From Amoebophrya sp. A120 (Eukaryota > Sar > Dinophyceae > Syndiniales > Amoebophryaceae), in NCBI GenBank assembly GCA_905178155.1, contig CAJINV010000006.1, positions 4,470,339 through 4,534,338 of the forward strand: a stretch of 64,000 bases of DNA, written 5' to 3'. Positions 30,418 through 42,108 of this stretch are shown piece by piece. A model generated the notes under the pieces. It ran no database searches and was not told where the DNA came from. It saw nothing but the letters and a program-made list of their open reading frames with translations. Both the position numbers and the translations under genes were made by a program. Each line of letters opens with the position of its first letter. Position 1 is the first letter of the stretch.

Positions 30418-30954
30418 CGGAAGGCGCAAGGCTTGTTATGCATGTGGCCACCAGCATGACTTGTTAGCTTCACATCTGCGGTCATGCACGTTATACATAG
30501 AAGTACTTAAGTACCCAAAAGCCGAAGCGGAGGCCCCACTTGCATTTGTCATGCAAAAATGCCGTTTCTCATGCTCATATTTATAGAAGAGAGAACGCTT
30601 GGGAATAAATCAAAAACTTGCGATGGTTAGCCGTTAATAAGTATATTGGGACGGCCGCTTGCGCGTGATGCATCTCCAACCAGTATGCAAGAAACAAAGA
30701 AAAACTGTGTAAGTGTAACTCTGTATTATGCAGCAGAACATGCAACAGAGTCACACCTGTCATGCAACACAACCATGAAATCCTCTTTCTACGTGCGTTT
30801 TCCCTTAGTACAAGCCGCGCATGACATGTTCTTTTCTTTGTCATGTAGAGCAAATTTGTGATGCTGTCAGCCGAAGAAAGTTACACTAACACAGTTTTTT
30901 TCTTCGATACCCAGCCTCACAAATTTAAAGGCCCGGGCGCATTTGCATTCGATA
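30386..30954. mobile_element. degenerate family A element holding a nested family K element
   Basis: The left end TATCAAGACGTGCGAATGTG and right end GCGCATTTGCATTCGATA resemble family A. No TSD survives. A family K element lies inside. Confidence 0.65.
30684..30909. mobile_element. family K element, nested
   Basis: Starts TATGCAAGAAACAAAGAAAA and ends CACAGTTTTTTTCTTCGATA. TSD ACCAG/CCCAG at 30679-30683 and 30910-30914. Confidence 0.85.
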
Positions 30955-31448
30955 GCAAACACCGGCAGGAGGACCACAAGGAGCAGCAGCGGTGACAAAT
31001 GGTGCTGCAACAAGTGGTGCTGTAACTCCAAATGTTGCCCAGCCTAGCGAAAACGAGCTATGGAGACGAAAGGAGAGACTTATTTGTTTTCGATTGCTGC
31101 TAGTCTTGAGAAAAATAAAGAACCCAGCTTACTGGCATGTGGGTTATTTCCTTACACGAGACAGACCTTTTTGTGATGCAAAACGCCTACCAAAAATCAC
31201 TCCAGAGGACCGCATGGAGATGAGTGATTTCTGGTGTGCTTCCTACGAGGCAAACTACAGCGGGACACGGCAAAGAACCCGCGTTGCAGATGATGTCGGC
31301 TTTGCTTCGGGCTAGCAGCAGCCGGTAGTTACGTCACTCCCGTGTTCCCTCCTACAATCACAGTCAGGCAAGTCGTCCGGGACGATACTCGGTATCCCTA
31401 GAGACCTGGCGCTGGGCGGCACTCTCGCGGGGGTTACAGTCGGAGGCC
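30955..31448 (+). other. exon-like open stretch, gene assignment unresolved
   Basis: One frame from about 30960 reads an Ala/Thr/Pro-rich stretch (GAATSGAVTPNVAQPSENEL), then a basic/hydrophobic stretch (ERLICFRLLLVLRKIKNPAY), to TAG 31313-31315. It reopens as LGIPRDLALGGTLAGVTVGG up to the element at 31449. It could be the end of the His/Asp-rich gene, the start of the next gene, or both if they are one gene. Confidence 0.35.
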
Positions 31449-31653
31449 TATCCCGCAGAAAAAGACAGGCAGGGCATATTTGCAGCGCCGAGATAAGAAA
31501 TATTAACATATATTATAAAAAAAACCTCTCTTGCTTGTCTTAAGCAGCATTTTTCGCTAGGGTCGCCCCTGACAGTTCCTTCTGCTATATTATATAATGT
31601 TCGCATTAATATACAAATATGCACTGCAGCCACATGCCTTTTTCTGTGGGATA
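31449..31653. mobile_element. family E-like element
   Basis: Starts TATCCCGCAGAAAAAGACAG, like the copy at 35759, and ends CTTTTTCTGTGGGATA. TSD weak (AGGCC/CGCCC). Confidence 0.65.
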
Positions 31654-34600
31654 CGCCCTCGCCGCCGGTGCGGCCGGTTCGCGTCGTGCAGAACCTCGAC
31701 GGCGAGAACCATCTGATAGCTCAGATGATGTAGACCTCCCCCGCAACAAGAAGAAGTCACCATCGAAAAAGCAGGGCAGTGGGTCGAAGAGGAAGAGCGG
31801 TCGCGGAAAATCAAAGCAGTATCCTTCCTTTCTCCAGGTGGTAGAAGAGGACGAAAGTGGGCCTGTTGCTGCAACGGGGACCGCCGCCGCCTCCGGTCGG
31901 GACCATGAAAACACGCCGTCGTGGTCTGCGGGGGACGATGAACAAGGGAACTACCACTCCGTCGGGGGATCACGACCAGGAGAAGAGACAGAGCCTCGTC
32001 TCGGAGACCACACGGGGAACAGCGTCACAGACAATATCAAATGCAAAAATGTCTGGGTCTGGACGGTTGGAACTTGTCATGCTGGATTTGGATTCCACAA
32101 GAATAAATCTGCATTGCGTGAACAGCAAAAGAGGTCCAGTTTTTGCCACGGCGATAGGGCATTTCTCATGCAGTATAGGCATCAGGAAGCCCTCGCAAAA
32201 TCTGTGATGCTAGAGCATGCATCACAGACATCAGGAGTCATGCAAAATGTGCATGACAAACGCAAACCTTGCACTCTTCCAGACCCAGACATTTTTGCAT
32301 TTGATAGACAGCGACGCATCGCAGGAGGAGGTTGTGGAAGCACAAGAATCCACATCGCGGAGCAACTATGGGGCGGCTCTCAAACGTTACATTCTCAACT
32401 GTTACATGGTTTGTCATGCAGAATTTTTACCTTCAGAATCGAGATCGACGCCTCACCATCAAGCTGCTTCGCATGGCAAATTCTCAGAGGGGTAAACAGG
32501 TTGAGAATCATATGCGGCAAACCTGTATTGTGCAAAAATCGCAGTCTACTTCCCCCTTTCACTTTTGCCAGTCTTGCGTCGCAAACTCATGCAACAGCTG
32601 AGGGTGTGACGCTTGAGAACGCCATAGCAACGGGGCTTTGGTTGAGGAGGAGGACACCAGCAGGGAAGAACAATATCAAGTGCCAAAATGTCTGGGTCTG
32701 GAAGAAAACAGATTTTTTTCATGCTGTTTTTGCATGACCCAAAATGTCTGCCATGGAAGCCCTAGCGTCACAGATTTCGAGAAGCTTCCGCATTGCTTAA
32801 TCCGCATGACAAATCCCCCATTTTGGTGATAGGAAGTGGGCGCCTTTTGCTGCCTATGCATGAGAGATTTGTATGTGTTGTGAAATGCGCATCACAAGTT
32901 CGTTTCCTTCCAGACCCAGACATATTTGCGACGCACAAACAAAAGGTAAATGCAAAACTGCCGTCATCGCAGCAGATGCTGACTGCTCAGTCAACACTCC
33001 CGGCTGCAAGGCCGCACCTGCGCGGCGCGTATCCTGAGTAAAAACGTCCCCACACCAGGGTTCTCATGCAAATGTGCAATGACAGGAACATTTGTAATGC
33101 GCAGCTGCAAAAAAAGGAAATTCCAATCGTGCTTTGGAATCTGTAATGCTGTAAAAAGGATGCGAAAGTGGCTTTCTCATGCGGCTTCTCTTGCCAATCA
33201 GAACTACACTGCAGAGGGAAACTTGTCATGCGCAGCTCCGAATACTTGGAGGTTTGTGTTGCAAGATTCCCAACTTGACTATGGGGTAGGGACGTTTTTA
33301 CAAATGATAGCGCGGCAAAAAAAACGACCCCCCAGGTGGAAGATGATGTTCCGGCTGTTCAAAGTGCCAGCACACCATCAGCCGGCACTCGTGCTGATGC
33401 CGCAGATATTACAATGAAAAATGTCCCCTCCCCATATCAAAACGGAAATCTGTGATGCAGATTTGTGGTCGCAAATCAGCTCTGTGATGCTAGAAGGCAA
33501 AAGATGCGGACTGTAGCGCTGTCAAGGGTGGGAAAGCCTTGCAGCTCCAGGATGACAGGAGGCAACTGGAAGTGGGAAAGAGCATGACAGATTGCCTGCA
33601 ATTTAGGCCGCAGCTTCGTCTCTTGGTCTTCTAGCAATACAAGTCGATTTGTGTACTCAAATACAGCATCACAAATTCGCGCATCTTCCGTTTCCGATAT
33701 GGGGTGGGGGCTTTTTTCACTTTGATAGCAGAAGTTGTCGAGCCTCCCATCCGGACGTCGGTCTTCGCCCCTGGAAAACAACTACTGCAACACGACGACG
33801 CTGGTGCTGCGCAGGCGATCATGAGGGGGGACGGTGAAAAAATCAGCTTCGTTATCCTGTGTAAAAACGTCGTTCCCACCCCATAGTCAAGGTGGGGAAT
33901 CTGCTACACAAATCCACAAGTTTTGGCTGTCGAGCATGCCAAGTTCTGGCTCGTAGTGTAATCTATCCTGTTCATTAGGTAGTGCAAGAACTACCGCATG
34001 ACAATTCTTATCCTAATTCTAGCATGACAAATTCCCAGATAGCATTTAGAGAATGGCTCGCATGGGGCCGCGCATGAGACACATTTTAGGCTTGCGGATT
34101 TGCATGACAGCCATCGGGTGGGGACATTTTTACTCAGGATATTCGTTGTGCCCGCCACCAGCAGCACGACCTTGATGAAAACGACGATGCAAGATACATC
34201 CTCGTCTACTTCTCCCGCTCAGGAGGCTACAACCCACCACCCGTCTCTGCGGGGAAGCAAACCGAAGATGTATTACCGTGAAAAATTATGCCCCCACCCC
34301 CAAAGTTGCAAGAATTTGTGTATGCGACGTTTCCAAAAGAAAACTTTTTGTCATGCATGAAAGGAATATGAATCTTTGTGATGCAGAGTCTAGGCGTAAG
34401 TATATAGCATTGCTTGCATGACAAGCGCCGCTCCTGCTGGCGGGATCTGTTTCAATACAAATCTTCGCTATTCACGATTGGAAATCTGTGATGCTGCTAG
34501 ATGCAAGAAGGCGAGTGTTTCTGTTGGAAAGGTTTGCAATACAGATGCTCCCAAGTTCGGGGGTGGGGGCGTTTTTCATTGTGATAAGATGGGGAAGAAG

Positions 34601-37600
34601 TTTGCGGCACCGACCGGCGAGGCAGATGAAGAACCAGAGCTGAACTTTCCATCCACCCCAAGCGGCCAAAGTGCTGGCTCAGCGAAGATCTTGGTCGTGC
34701 CTTCGGAGCAGCCGACGACGCCCACCTCGTCCGACGACCATCTGAGCGTATGCATTCCAAAAATGTCTGGGTCATCTGGAAAAGTGGACCTTGTGTTGCA
34801 TGTCTTGCATAATTCCTGAAAAATCTGTACTGCACAGCCAACAAGATCAAGAAAGCGAAAGTCGCCGCCTTTTGATCATGCAGAAACGAAGTTTGTCATG
34901 CGTGCTACGCACCATGAGAATGCGAATGCGTCAAGTAAACTTGTTTTCATGCTTGCCTGCGCTTGTTCACGAGGGCGCCAGAATTATCCTTACTTATAGC
35001 ATCAAAAGTTCTTCCCAGACCCAGACATGTTTGCATTTGATAGAGTGCGACCAAAAGCCAAAACGTGGACGAAAATGCCCGGAAGTATCGTGAGAAAAAA
35101 CTATGGTCTCAGGCTCAAACCTTTGCAGTGGACTCAGCAATACAGATTTGCGAAGCAAGAAACAAAAAATCTGTGATGAGTTCGGACAGCAAGCAAGAGG
35201 AAACACAAAGAGGAAAGACGTCTTTCTTGGATCTCCAGCATGCCAAGAAACTGTCTCTGAAGGAACTCGCGCATTGCAGGTTGAGACTGAAGAGACAGTA
35301 GTTTTTTCTGACGATAGGAAGGAGCTGGCCGCTACTGGTGGTGCTGGGCCATCGCACACCCGACCGTCGGTTGCCGCGTACGGCGAAGAAGGCGATGCTG
35401 TCTTGGCATTGCAGGGCGTTGTATGGATTCCAAACTTCAATGTCTGGGTTCACTTCTGCTCGATAAAGCTAAAAGTTCTGCTAAGCCTTGTTGCATCTGC
35501 ATGAGAAAGCAGGAGTTGCTTTTTGTACGGTATAAACGCATCACAAGTTGTTCACGTGGTCTTAATGTTGCGAGTTCATTCGTATCTAGTATGACAAGCT
35601 GAGCTTCATCACAGCATGAGAAAATAAAACTGACTTCGCCGAATTCTTTTCATGCAATAGTACAGACCTGAGTGTACCCCTCACGCAGCCTCCGCATGAC
35701 AAATCCAGACGCAGATCGAAAATGCATACGTGGGACAACTGGATCAGGGACCGGAAACTATCCCAGAGAAAGAAGCAGACAGGGCAGATTTTTCATGCAA
35801 AAATAAATACACGAAAAAATAAAAATCTGTCATGGGCGGCCCCATAGCATGCTGCTTCGGATATGCAGTGCACGTTTTTTATTTTTTGTGTAATTTATTT
35901 TTGACGTGCCTGCTTTTTGTTTTTTCTGTGTGATAGGAACTGATGGAAAACCGGATGACCCGATTTATGGCTCGCTCAGGTGATGAGGTGACAATCAAGC
36001 TCAACTATGACAATATGTCTTGCACGAACAGCATGAAGTAGAAAATAGGGACCTTTCATCTTGCAGTTTTCGCAATACAAATTTTCGCCTTTGCATGACG
36101 AATCTCCGCTTTCAAGATGAACAGCGTAGCTGCAGTAGAGATCGTCACACAAACTGCTGTGCAGGTTCTATACGATTTTGCAGCTGCACGAGGTCGTGGA
36201 CAACTTTTCCACAAGCCGACGGCCTAAAAAGCCCCCCTTCAAGCCCCGGCCCGCCAGCGCCCCAAATTGGGCGCCCATTCGAAGCGCAATTCTGAAGCCC
36301 TCTCATTGGGGCCGCTTTCGGAGGCCTTTGGGGCAACCCTTGGGGGGCCACAATGGCGGCCCGGATGGCCTCCGGATCACCCCCCCTGGATTTCATGCAG
36401 CCCCGAGCTAACTAGGCCCCCCAAGGAGGCCTCTGAAGAGGCCTCCGGAATGGGGCCGGCGGAGGTTGCCCCGGAAGGACACCAGCGAAGGTCGTCGGGG
36501 CCACATAATCTCGGGCCCCGGGTCGATTGGGGTGGCTTGCTGGCATATTGGTCTTCCGCCGGTTGCTTGGCGGCATTCGGAATATTCGCCGAACGGAAGG
36601 CGCCACGCACCGCTACTTGGCGCAGCCGGACTGCGCGCTTCCTGTTTAAAGGGCGTCGCCGCCGTGGCCTTCTGCGGCCCGCCACGAAGGGGCCGGCCTC
36701 GCCTTGCCGGCGCGCCGGGCTCATGAGGCGGCCGCGAGGTGCATCTTGCCGGTGGGGCGCGTGGCGGCATTGGTATCCGCCCTCATGCAGGCCACGGCGC
36801 CCCGGCTGACAAGCAGAACCAAGCTGAGCGGCGCATGCGGGGCGACCGGGCCTTGCCTCGGTGGAACTACATGCAAGCGCGCCAGATTGTGGCGGGGCTC
36901 GGCTATTAAGCCGCGACGCGTCGCCTTTCCTTTGCTCAGAACTTTGGGCGGCGGGGGGAGGCGAAGTGGCCCCGGGGTTTTCGAAATTGCATCGCGGAAT
37001 GCGCCACGAAGGATCGCGGCAGGGCATTCTTTTGCGCGCCGTCCGAATTGCCTTCCTGGGGCTCAGTGCTATCGCATTTATGCGCGCCAGCTCGGGCGAC
37101 CCTATTCTCATATCGGCAGGGCATTAAAATCGGCGGCAGTGCCTGAAGACTAGCAAAAAAAAAAAACTATGACTTTTGAAAACGCGACTTTAAGCGCGCC
37201 ATACGATTTTGCAGCTGCACGAGGTCGTGGACAACTTTTCCACAATAGCTTCCGAGCGAGGCTGGGCCCCATTGCAATGAATGGTGGCCCGGGGTGGGGG
37301 GGACATCAACGACAAGTCAGATTTTGCGCCCAAGTGCCATTTGCGCCCAAGTGCCATGCTCAGGCACATCTCGCGCGCCAAGTGCCATGCGCCCTCGCAT
37401 GATGCCCACACTCCTCGAAATTGCAGACGGCGCGCGGCATGGCGATGGAGGGCGTCGCGGCGGTGTGGTTGTTGTAGGCAGTCAGACTCATCATGAGTTT
37501 GAACGCGCGCCCCACGGCAGGAGAACGCCGGGCCACGCGCTGCAGCCACCATGGCGCCATTGTTGTTGCGGAGGCATATCCTTCCATACGCAGGCGCCTG

Positions 37601-40235
37601 CAACAGCAGAGAACTGCGCCCGGCAGCCCTTGGCGCCCGGGCGCGCAACCTGCCTGTCACCCGGTGGGTGATTTGTCTCGAGTAGGCCGTGCCATCTTGT
37701 GTTGATGGTCAGCGGGTCGCGCGGAGTATGTAGAATCGAAGGGAATCTGGTCCCTTGTTGCCCGACCCCCCCCCTTTCGTATTTGGCCTGGCCCGTTAGC
37801 GCGTGTCTTGTCGCTCATGAAACAGACCGCGCGCCGTGGTTTTGTGTATCGCGGCACCGCTTGTCCGGTTCGTGGGATCAGGGACGCGCGCAAACAGGTT
37901 TCGCAATAAAACCAGCTTTGGAAGGCAATTGAATTGCCTTCAAAATGAGGAATGCCTGAGGTTTGTCACACCATAAGCTGCACGAGGTCGTGGACAACTT
38001 TTCCACAAGAACATATCCAAAAAGAAAAGTGTAAAGTATAGGACGAGTTCTTGTTGCACATCATTTCATTTTTTTGTTGTTGTGAAGCAGTAGACTTCCG
38101 CAACGCGACAAACTTGCTCTGCATGTTGACAGAGATGAAAACTGCTTGCATGCTCAATGCAGAGATCTTACTTGATACGGGAAAAGAAACAAGCACGAAT
38201 GGTGGCACGTAGCTCCCAATGATCATTTCCGGCACGACAGAGGTTCTTGTGCTTGTCTACCTTGATGCTTGTGGTTGTCCTTGAACATAATTTGTAATTG
38301 TAGCACTTACTACACTTTTTTCTTTGCATACAGATACAACACACGGCGGGGATGAAACTACTGCGGCAGCATCCGCCTCGTCCTCGGGTACTACAGAAAT
38401 TTTTTTGGCTACATGTATGAATGGCCCGCCGCGCATTGGTACTAGAATCTCAAACGTGTACAACAGAATGCAGAATTTGAATTTGTCTTGCATGAACTAG
38501 GACACCAGCATGAGAAACATACAGAGTCTTGCATTTTTCGCAATACAAATTTTTCCAGATTCCGCAACGGCGCACGACTTTCTGGACCAGGAAAAATTCG
38601 AGCAGGAACGCGACTACGAAAATACTATCCCAGAAAAAAACTTTCGTTTATAGTGAGCGTAAACGTGGTAAAGTAAAAGCACTTTGAGTTTGATCTTGCA
38701 TGATTACCACAGTTACAGGGTTACAATTTGCGGTACACCCTTACACAAAGAACGCAGTTTTTTTCTTGGATACAGGAAAGCATGCACCTCCAAAGCAAGA
38801 CTGGTATACTAGTTTTTTTACAGCGTCACAGCAGCTACTTCAAGAGGATGAACAAAACAGACAAGCTTTGTCATGCGCCCATGCCTAGCTTCGCGCGTGT
38901 TTCGCGATTCGCTTTTTACTTTTGCTCTTCGCATAGCAGATTCAACTTGTCATGCAGGGCTAACAACCAAAGCAAGTAGCTAAAGAAATGTCGATAATCG
39001 TGTACAGGCTGGGGCCACGACGCGAAGGCGGGACGAGAGCGCACGCCAGCTGAAGAAGGCCTGCTGCCGCGGATCCAGCACTTTTTCGGTACCGTGTCCG
39101 CCTATCCACAGGAAAAAAAATGCGTTCCTGTATGAATGTCATGCGTGGCTCGGACGTGAAAACAAATGAAGCTAGCCTATGACGCATCATTTTTTCCAGC
39201 ATGTTGTTGTTGACGAGCATCATTGTCTGCCATCGCGTGCAGGTGCGCAAATTTCCAGTTTTTTTCTTGCATACAGTTACAATTGCGCCGGCGCACCACC
39301 TCTGGACGTTTTTCCACTTCCTCTTGGCGGCCGCGATCGTGGTGTTTTTTACCGGCGTGCTGTGGATGTGCTGTGTGAAAAATCGCAAGGGGGGAAAGAA
39401 TATCAAGTGCAAATAACATGTCTGGGTCGAAGAGTTGTTCCAAATCCACCTCCTCCAAATTGTGATGCTAAAAATTATTCTGCTCCTGGAGAAGATAAGA
39501 AAAATCAAAATCTGTATTTTTGCGCACTGGCAGTTGACAAAAGTTGCCCGCCCCTTGGCATTTAAAGAGGATACTTTCTCGGGCGGTGAGGTAGTATCTA
39601 GGCATTGAGGAGCCATCGGAAAGTCTTGAATGCTTTACGTACATTTTATTTCCTGCGTCCGAAGCTAGTACAGTACTTGCGGCGACGATGCAAGGGTTTT
39701 TTATGTGATGCAGCCGGGTACTATGCATGACAAACAAACGCGGCACTCTTCCACACACAGGAGTAAGTAGACATATTTGCAAGGCATGAAGGAGAAGGAG
39801 AATAAAGTCGACGAGAGCAGCACGGGTTCACTTCCCGATGGTGGTGGTGATTCTACGTCTGCTCAGGAAGCTATGGCGTTCTCAAACGTTACCTTCTCAA
39901 CTGTTACATTCTCAACTGTTACATGAATTTGTCATGCCAAATTGCAATTAGCCTCCAGTTGATCAAGGTGCTGAGCATGACAAATTTTCGAGGGGCTACA
40001 TAGCATGATAGCCCGTCCCAAATTTGTAATGCAAAACGCGCATGGAGGCAATCTTTGCGCTTTCACTTTTGCTGTTCTTGCATCACAGATTCGTGTATTA
40101 GTTGAGAATGTAACGTTTGAGAACTCCATAGAAGCCGCGCCGCCATCCGCGGCGGCTGTGCAGGATGCTGGAAGACGCGAAAGGGCTGTCCCCGCGCAGG
40201 ACGAAGCCGTGGGCGAAACGAAAGACAAATGCTGA
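31654..40235 (+). CDS. low-complexity protein with C-terminal transmembrane helix (5' end unresolved)
   Basis: Family not recognised. Exons read by eye: 31654-32034, 32311-32366, 32632-32673, 32943-33029, 33315-33406, 33733-33852, 34147-34270, 34592-34748, about 35046-35085, 35322-35421, 35734-35758, 35941-35965, then an unresolved join, about 38336-38440, about 38550-38625, 38773-38804, 39013-39102, 39274-39400, 39789-39871, 40136-40235. The long N-terminal part is Ser/Thr/Pro/Ala/Glu-rich with a Lys/Ser-rich block (RNKKKSPSKKQGSGSKRKSG). Near the end a transmembrane helix (FFHFLLAAAIVVFFTGVLWM) is followed by CCVKNRKGG and a charged tail ending GETKDKC. A disordered ectodomain with a short cytosolic tail is inferred. 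The ATG at 31619 lies inside the preceding element, so the true start is unknown. A 2.3-kb composite intron with GC-rich DNA sits at about 35966-38330. Confidence 0.6.
32035..32306. mobile_element. family A introner
   Basis: TSD GACA (GACAA/GACAG) at 32030-32034 and 32307-32311. Confidence 0.9.
32367..32626. mobile_element. family H introner
   Basis: Starts TATGGGGCGGCTCTCAAACG and ends GACGCTTGAGAACGCCATA. TSD GCAAC at 32362-32366 and 32627-32631. Confidence 0.92.
32674..32937. mobile_element. family A introner, reversed, decayed right end
   Basis: Starts TATCAAGTGCCAAAATGTCT and ends ATATTTGCGACGCACA. TSD AACAA at 32669-32673 and 32938-32942. Confidence 0.88.
33030..33309. mobile_element. 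family C introner
   Basis: TSD GCGCG at 33025-33029 and 33310-33314. Confidence 0.92.
33407..33727. mobile_element. family D introner
   Basis: Starts TATTACAATGAAAAATGTCC. TSD GCAGA at 33402-33406 and 33728-33732. Confidence 0.9.
33853..34141. mobile_element. family C introner
   Basis: TSD TTCGT at 33848-33852 and 34142-34146. Confidence 0.92.
34271..34586. mobile_element. family G introner
   Basis: Starts TATTACCGTGAAAAATTATG and ends GGGCGTTTTTCATTGTGATA. TSD AGATG at 34266-34270 and 34587-34591. Confidence 0.92.
34749..35042. mobile_element. family A introner
   Basis: Starts TATGCATTCCAAAAATGTCT. Imperfect TSD GAGCG/GAGTGCG. Frame: DDHLSATKSQ. Confidence 0.85.
35086..35316. mobile_element. 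family E introner
   Basis: Starts TATCGTGAGAAAAAACTATG and ends TAGTTTTTTCTGACGATA. TSD GGAAG at 35081-35085 and 35317-35321. Confidence 0.88.
35422..35728. mobile_element. family A introner, degenerate
   Basis: Starts TATGGATTCCAAACTTCAAT and ends GATCGAAAATGCATA. TSD CGTTG/CGTGG. Confidence 0.75.
35759..35935. mobile_element. family E-like introner
   Basis: Starts TATCCCAGAGAAAGAAGCAG and ends TGTTTTTTCTGTGTGATA. TSD GAAAC/GGAAC. Confidence 0.75.
36170..38008. repeat. GC-rich insert bounded by three direct repeats
   Basis: The unit starting ATACGATTTTGCAGCTGCAC is identical over 45 bp at 36170-36214 and 37201-37245; its last 33 bp recur at 37976-38008. The two enclosed segments (about 990 and 730 bp) are GC-rich, differ from each other and lack the introner core word. 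The repeat contains two small inverted repeats (CACGA..TCGTG; GTGGA..TCCAC). A 10-bp-arm hairpin lies at 37921-37941. Long open frames on both strands here are probably a by-product of GC content. Confidence 0.85.
38014..38330. mobile_element. introner-like element next to the GC-rich insert
   Basis: Starts TATCCAAAAAGAAAAGTGTA and ends CTACACTTTTTTCTTTGCATA in part. It begins 5 bases after the third direct repeat. Closest to families E/K. Confidence 0.65.
38626..38772. mobile_element. family K introner
   Basis: Starts TATCCCAGAAAAAAACTTTC and ends CAGTTTTTTTCTTGGATA. Flanking ATAC on both sides. Frame: RDYENTGKHAPP. Confidence 0.8.
38805..39008. other. intron flanked by CTGG repeats
   Basis: CTGG at 38801-38804 and 39009-39012. 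Removal gives PPKQDW-GHDAKAG in frame. Starts TATACTAG; right TIR not clear. Contains TTGTCATGC. Confidence 0.7.
39103..39273. mobile_element. family E-like introner before the transmembrane exon
   Basis: Starts TATCCACAGGAAAAAAAATG and ends CCAGTTTTTTTCTTGCATA. TSD unclear. Confidence 0.7.
39401..39788. mobile_element. family A introner, degenerate and enlarged
   Basis: Starts TATCAAGTGCAAATAACATG; ends ACATATTTGCAAGGCATG. TSD AAGAA/AAGGA. It follows the transmembrane exon. Confidence 0.75.
39872..40130. mobile_element. family H introner
   Basis: Starts TATGGCGTTCTCAAACGTTA and ends AACGTTTGAGAACTCCATA. TSD GAAGC at 39867-39871 and 40131-40135. The subterminal unit TTCTCAACTGTTACAT is present twice at the left. 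Confidence 0.92.
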
Positions 40236-40287
40236 GACGACTTCTGAAGGTGGAAGTTACTGAGGAGATGGAGAACACACGACTTTT

Positions 40288-40587
40288 AGGCATTGCAAAT
40301 GAATGTGTCTGGGTAAGCTGAGTCTGTGATGCGAGATCTGAAGGACGGCAAGATCTGGAATGCATGAATCAGGATCTTCAGATCATTGGGCGATTTTTTT
40401 CTAGTCGTGCTGGAAGCCAGTTGGTCATGCGTTTTCCGGATGTTGAATCCGCAAGAACATCACGTGCGAAAAGCTTCTGATGCTGTAAAAATTGTGCCGT
40501 GGTACAAGTGGCTACCCTGGGATGATGTTGTGTGTGACTATAGCAGCAACGCAAGTTTCCAGGCCCTGACGTATTTGCAATCGCATG
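40288..40587. mobile_element. degenerate family A element, intergenic
   Basis: GGCATTGCAAATGAATGTGT at the left and TTTCCAGGCCCTGACGTATT at the right. No TSD. Confidence 0.6.
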
Positions 40588-42108
40588 ACCGTTCTTCTTC
40601 TGCTAAGGGGGCGGTAGTTAATAAAGGAGAAGAAAAAGTAGAAGTACTGTACAGTAGGAACAAGGAAAAACAAAAAGCAAAAAGAAAAACTTAAAACTTG
40701 AGAAACGATTTACATGTTAACAAGAACCAATATATAAAAAGACAACGCTTGTCGCAGAGAAAAAACGAAGACTATTATATGATGACATCTTTATTCTTAA
40801 CCGATTTGCAGAGATGAGTTTTACAAATAATACACTTTGTTTTACTGTTTACACATTTTAGATCGCTTTTGGATCACCAACTCGACCAAGTATCCGACTG
40901 CACAAAGCCCCCTCCTCGTGTTTCTCACTTGTCCTGCAAAATGCAAAGCCCGTCCTTTGCTTTTTCTCGGCTGTGCTTGCATGATAAAAAGGCACTGGAG
41001 TTCTTATAGTACATGGCATAGATGATATTGCCCAAACTGCACGTCCACGTCTTACGCCGCGCCTGTACGCGCTTTGTCGTGCGGGAAAAACTCCGATTGT
41101 AGCTCGCGATTGCTTTCCATGGTGCCCACGTTATATATACAAATGCAGGGGATGAGCATGAGGGACGGTTTGAGGGGGGATGGTTTCACAATGTCATACG
41201 AAGATAAATTTTAATTATACAACTCCGGCGTGCATGTCGAGTGCACAGCTTCATCAAGCATCCTTTTTTTAAGTATCTTCCCGAAGATCAAATAAAAACT
41301 TGTTTCGCATGAAAAATGAAAATTCGAAGGCAATCCTGCTGATTGGTATGGCAGTACCAAGTACTGTGACTGTCAAGACGGAATAAGCAACTAATGTGAT
41401 GATAGTAGAGTAAACATGTTTAATGAACGAGTTGTACAAATCAACATCAAAGCGGAAGGACTACCCGTTGTAAAGACCACCAGCTAAACCTAAACAAAAT
41501 GAATGAGAATGAGTGTGAAAAACTTACTTTACCCGTACCCCGAGAATGAACAAAACCTTAGCAAACGAAACTCGTCCACCAGCAGCAAAAGAACGGCAAT
41601 ATCCTTGCATTTATTTACGGGTCCTTCACCCTATTTTATCCGAATTCGATCAGACAGAGGTGGTTGGTGGAGTATTCGCATTATATGCTTGTACTAGCGC
41701 AAGTAGATTTATTTTGAGCGGCACTTCTTGTAGAAGCTGCAGACGTGGGGAAGATGAAGGCACGAATAATTCCAAGTTCGCCGCCGCCGCCGCCCGTAGG
41801 TCAACATCTATAGCAGCTGTTGTAAGTACCACCAACTAACCTACTTGTTTCCAGCTGCAAGAACCACCACGATTGACAAAAAATGTGTATTGTATCGAGA
41901 TGAACGAACATCAACGGTGCTGCTGACATCAATGGCGACCTAATGCTGAATCTATGTATCTACTACTGCTGTTGTAACTGTACACGAACATGAACACTAG
42001 CAGCCCTTCTTTGTTGCAAAAAAAGCACAAGTGAAGAGGAAGAACCACGGCAGCGGAAACCTGCGACTCATCCTCGGGGATGATCGTCAGTTGTTGTTCC
42101 GGGTCTTG
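40588..42108. other. intergenic, weakly supported open frame
   Basis: AT-richer DNA. An open frame at 41546-41839 (start MNKTLANETR) ends in polar repeats and carries GTAAGT near its end, but nothing supports it as a gene. Confidence 0.35.

Noticed and set aside
31619-31653. ATG at 31619 as start of the low-complexity membrane protein
   Set aside because: It lies inside the right end of a family E-like element, which is probably spliced out.
36267-37127. Long open frames on both strands in the GC-rich block (for example 36377-37111 on the minus strand)
   Set aside because: Several overlapping frames are open at once in all directions, as expected from high GC content; the products are Arg/Pro/Gly-rich without motifs.
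37976-38008. The 33-bp repeat considered as a long terminal repeat of a retrotransposon
   Set aside because: Too short, present three times, and no reverse transcriptase or integrase frame lies between copies.
41546-41839. Open frame of 97 residues with GTAAGT near its end
   Set aside because: No homologue, no introner in it and no second exon found; left as a note in the intergenic entry.
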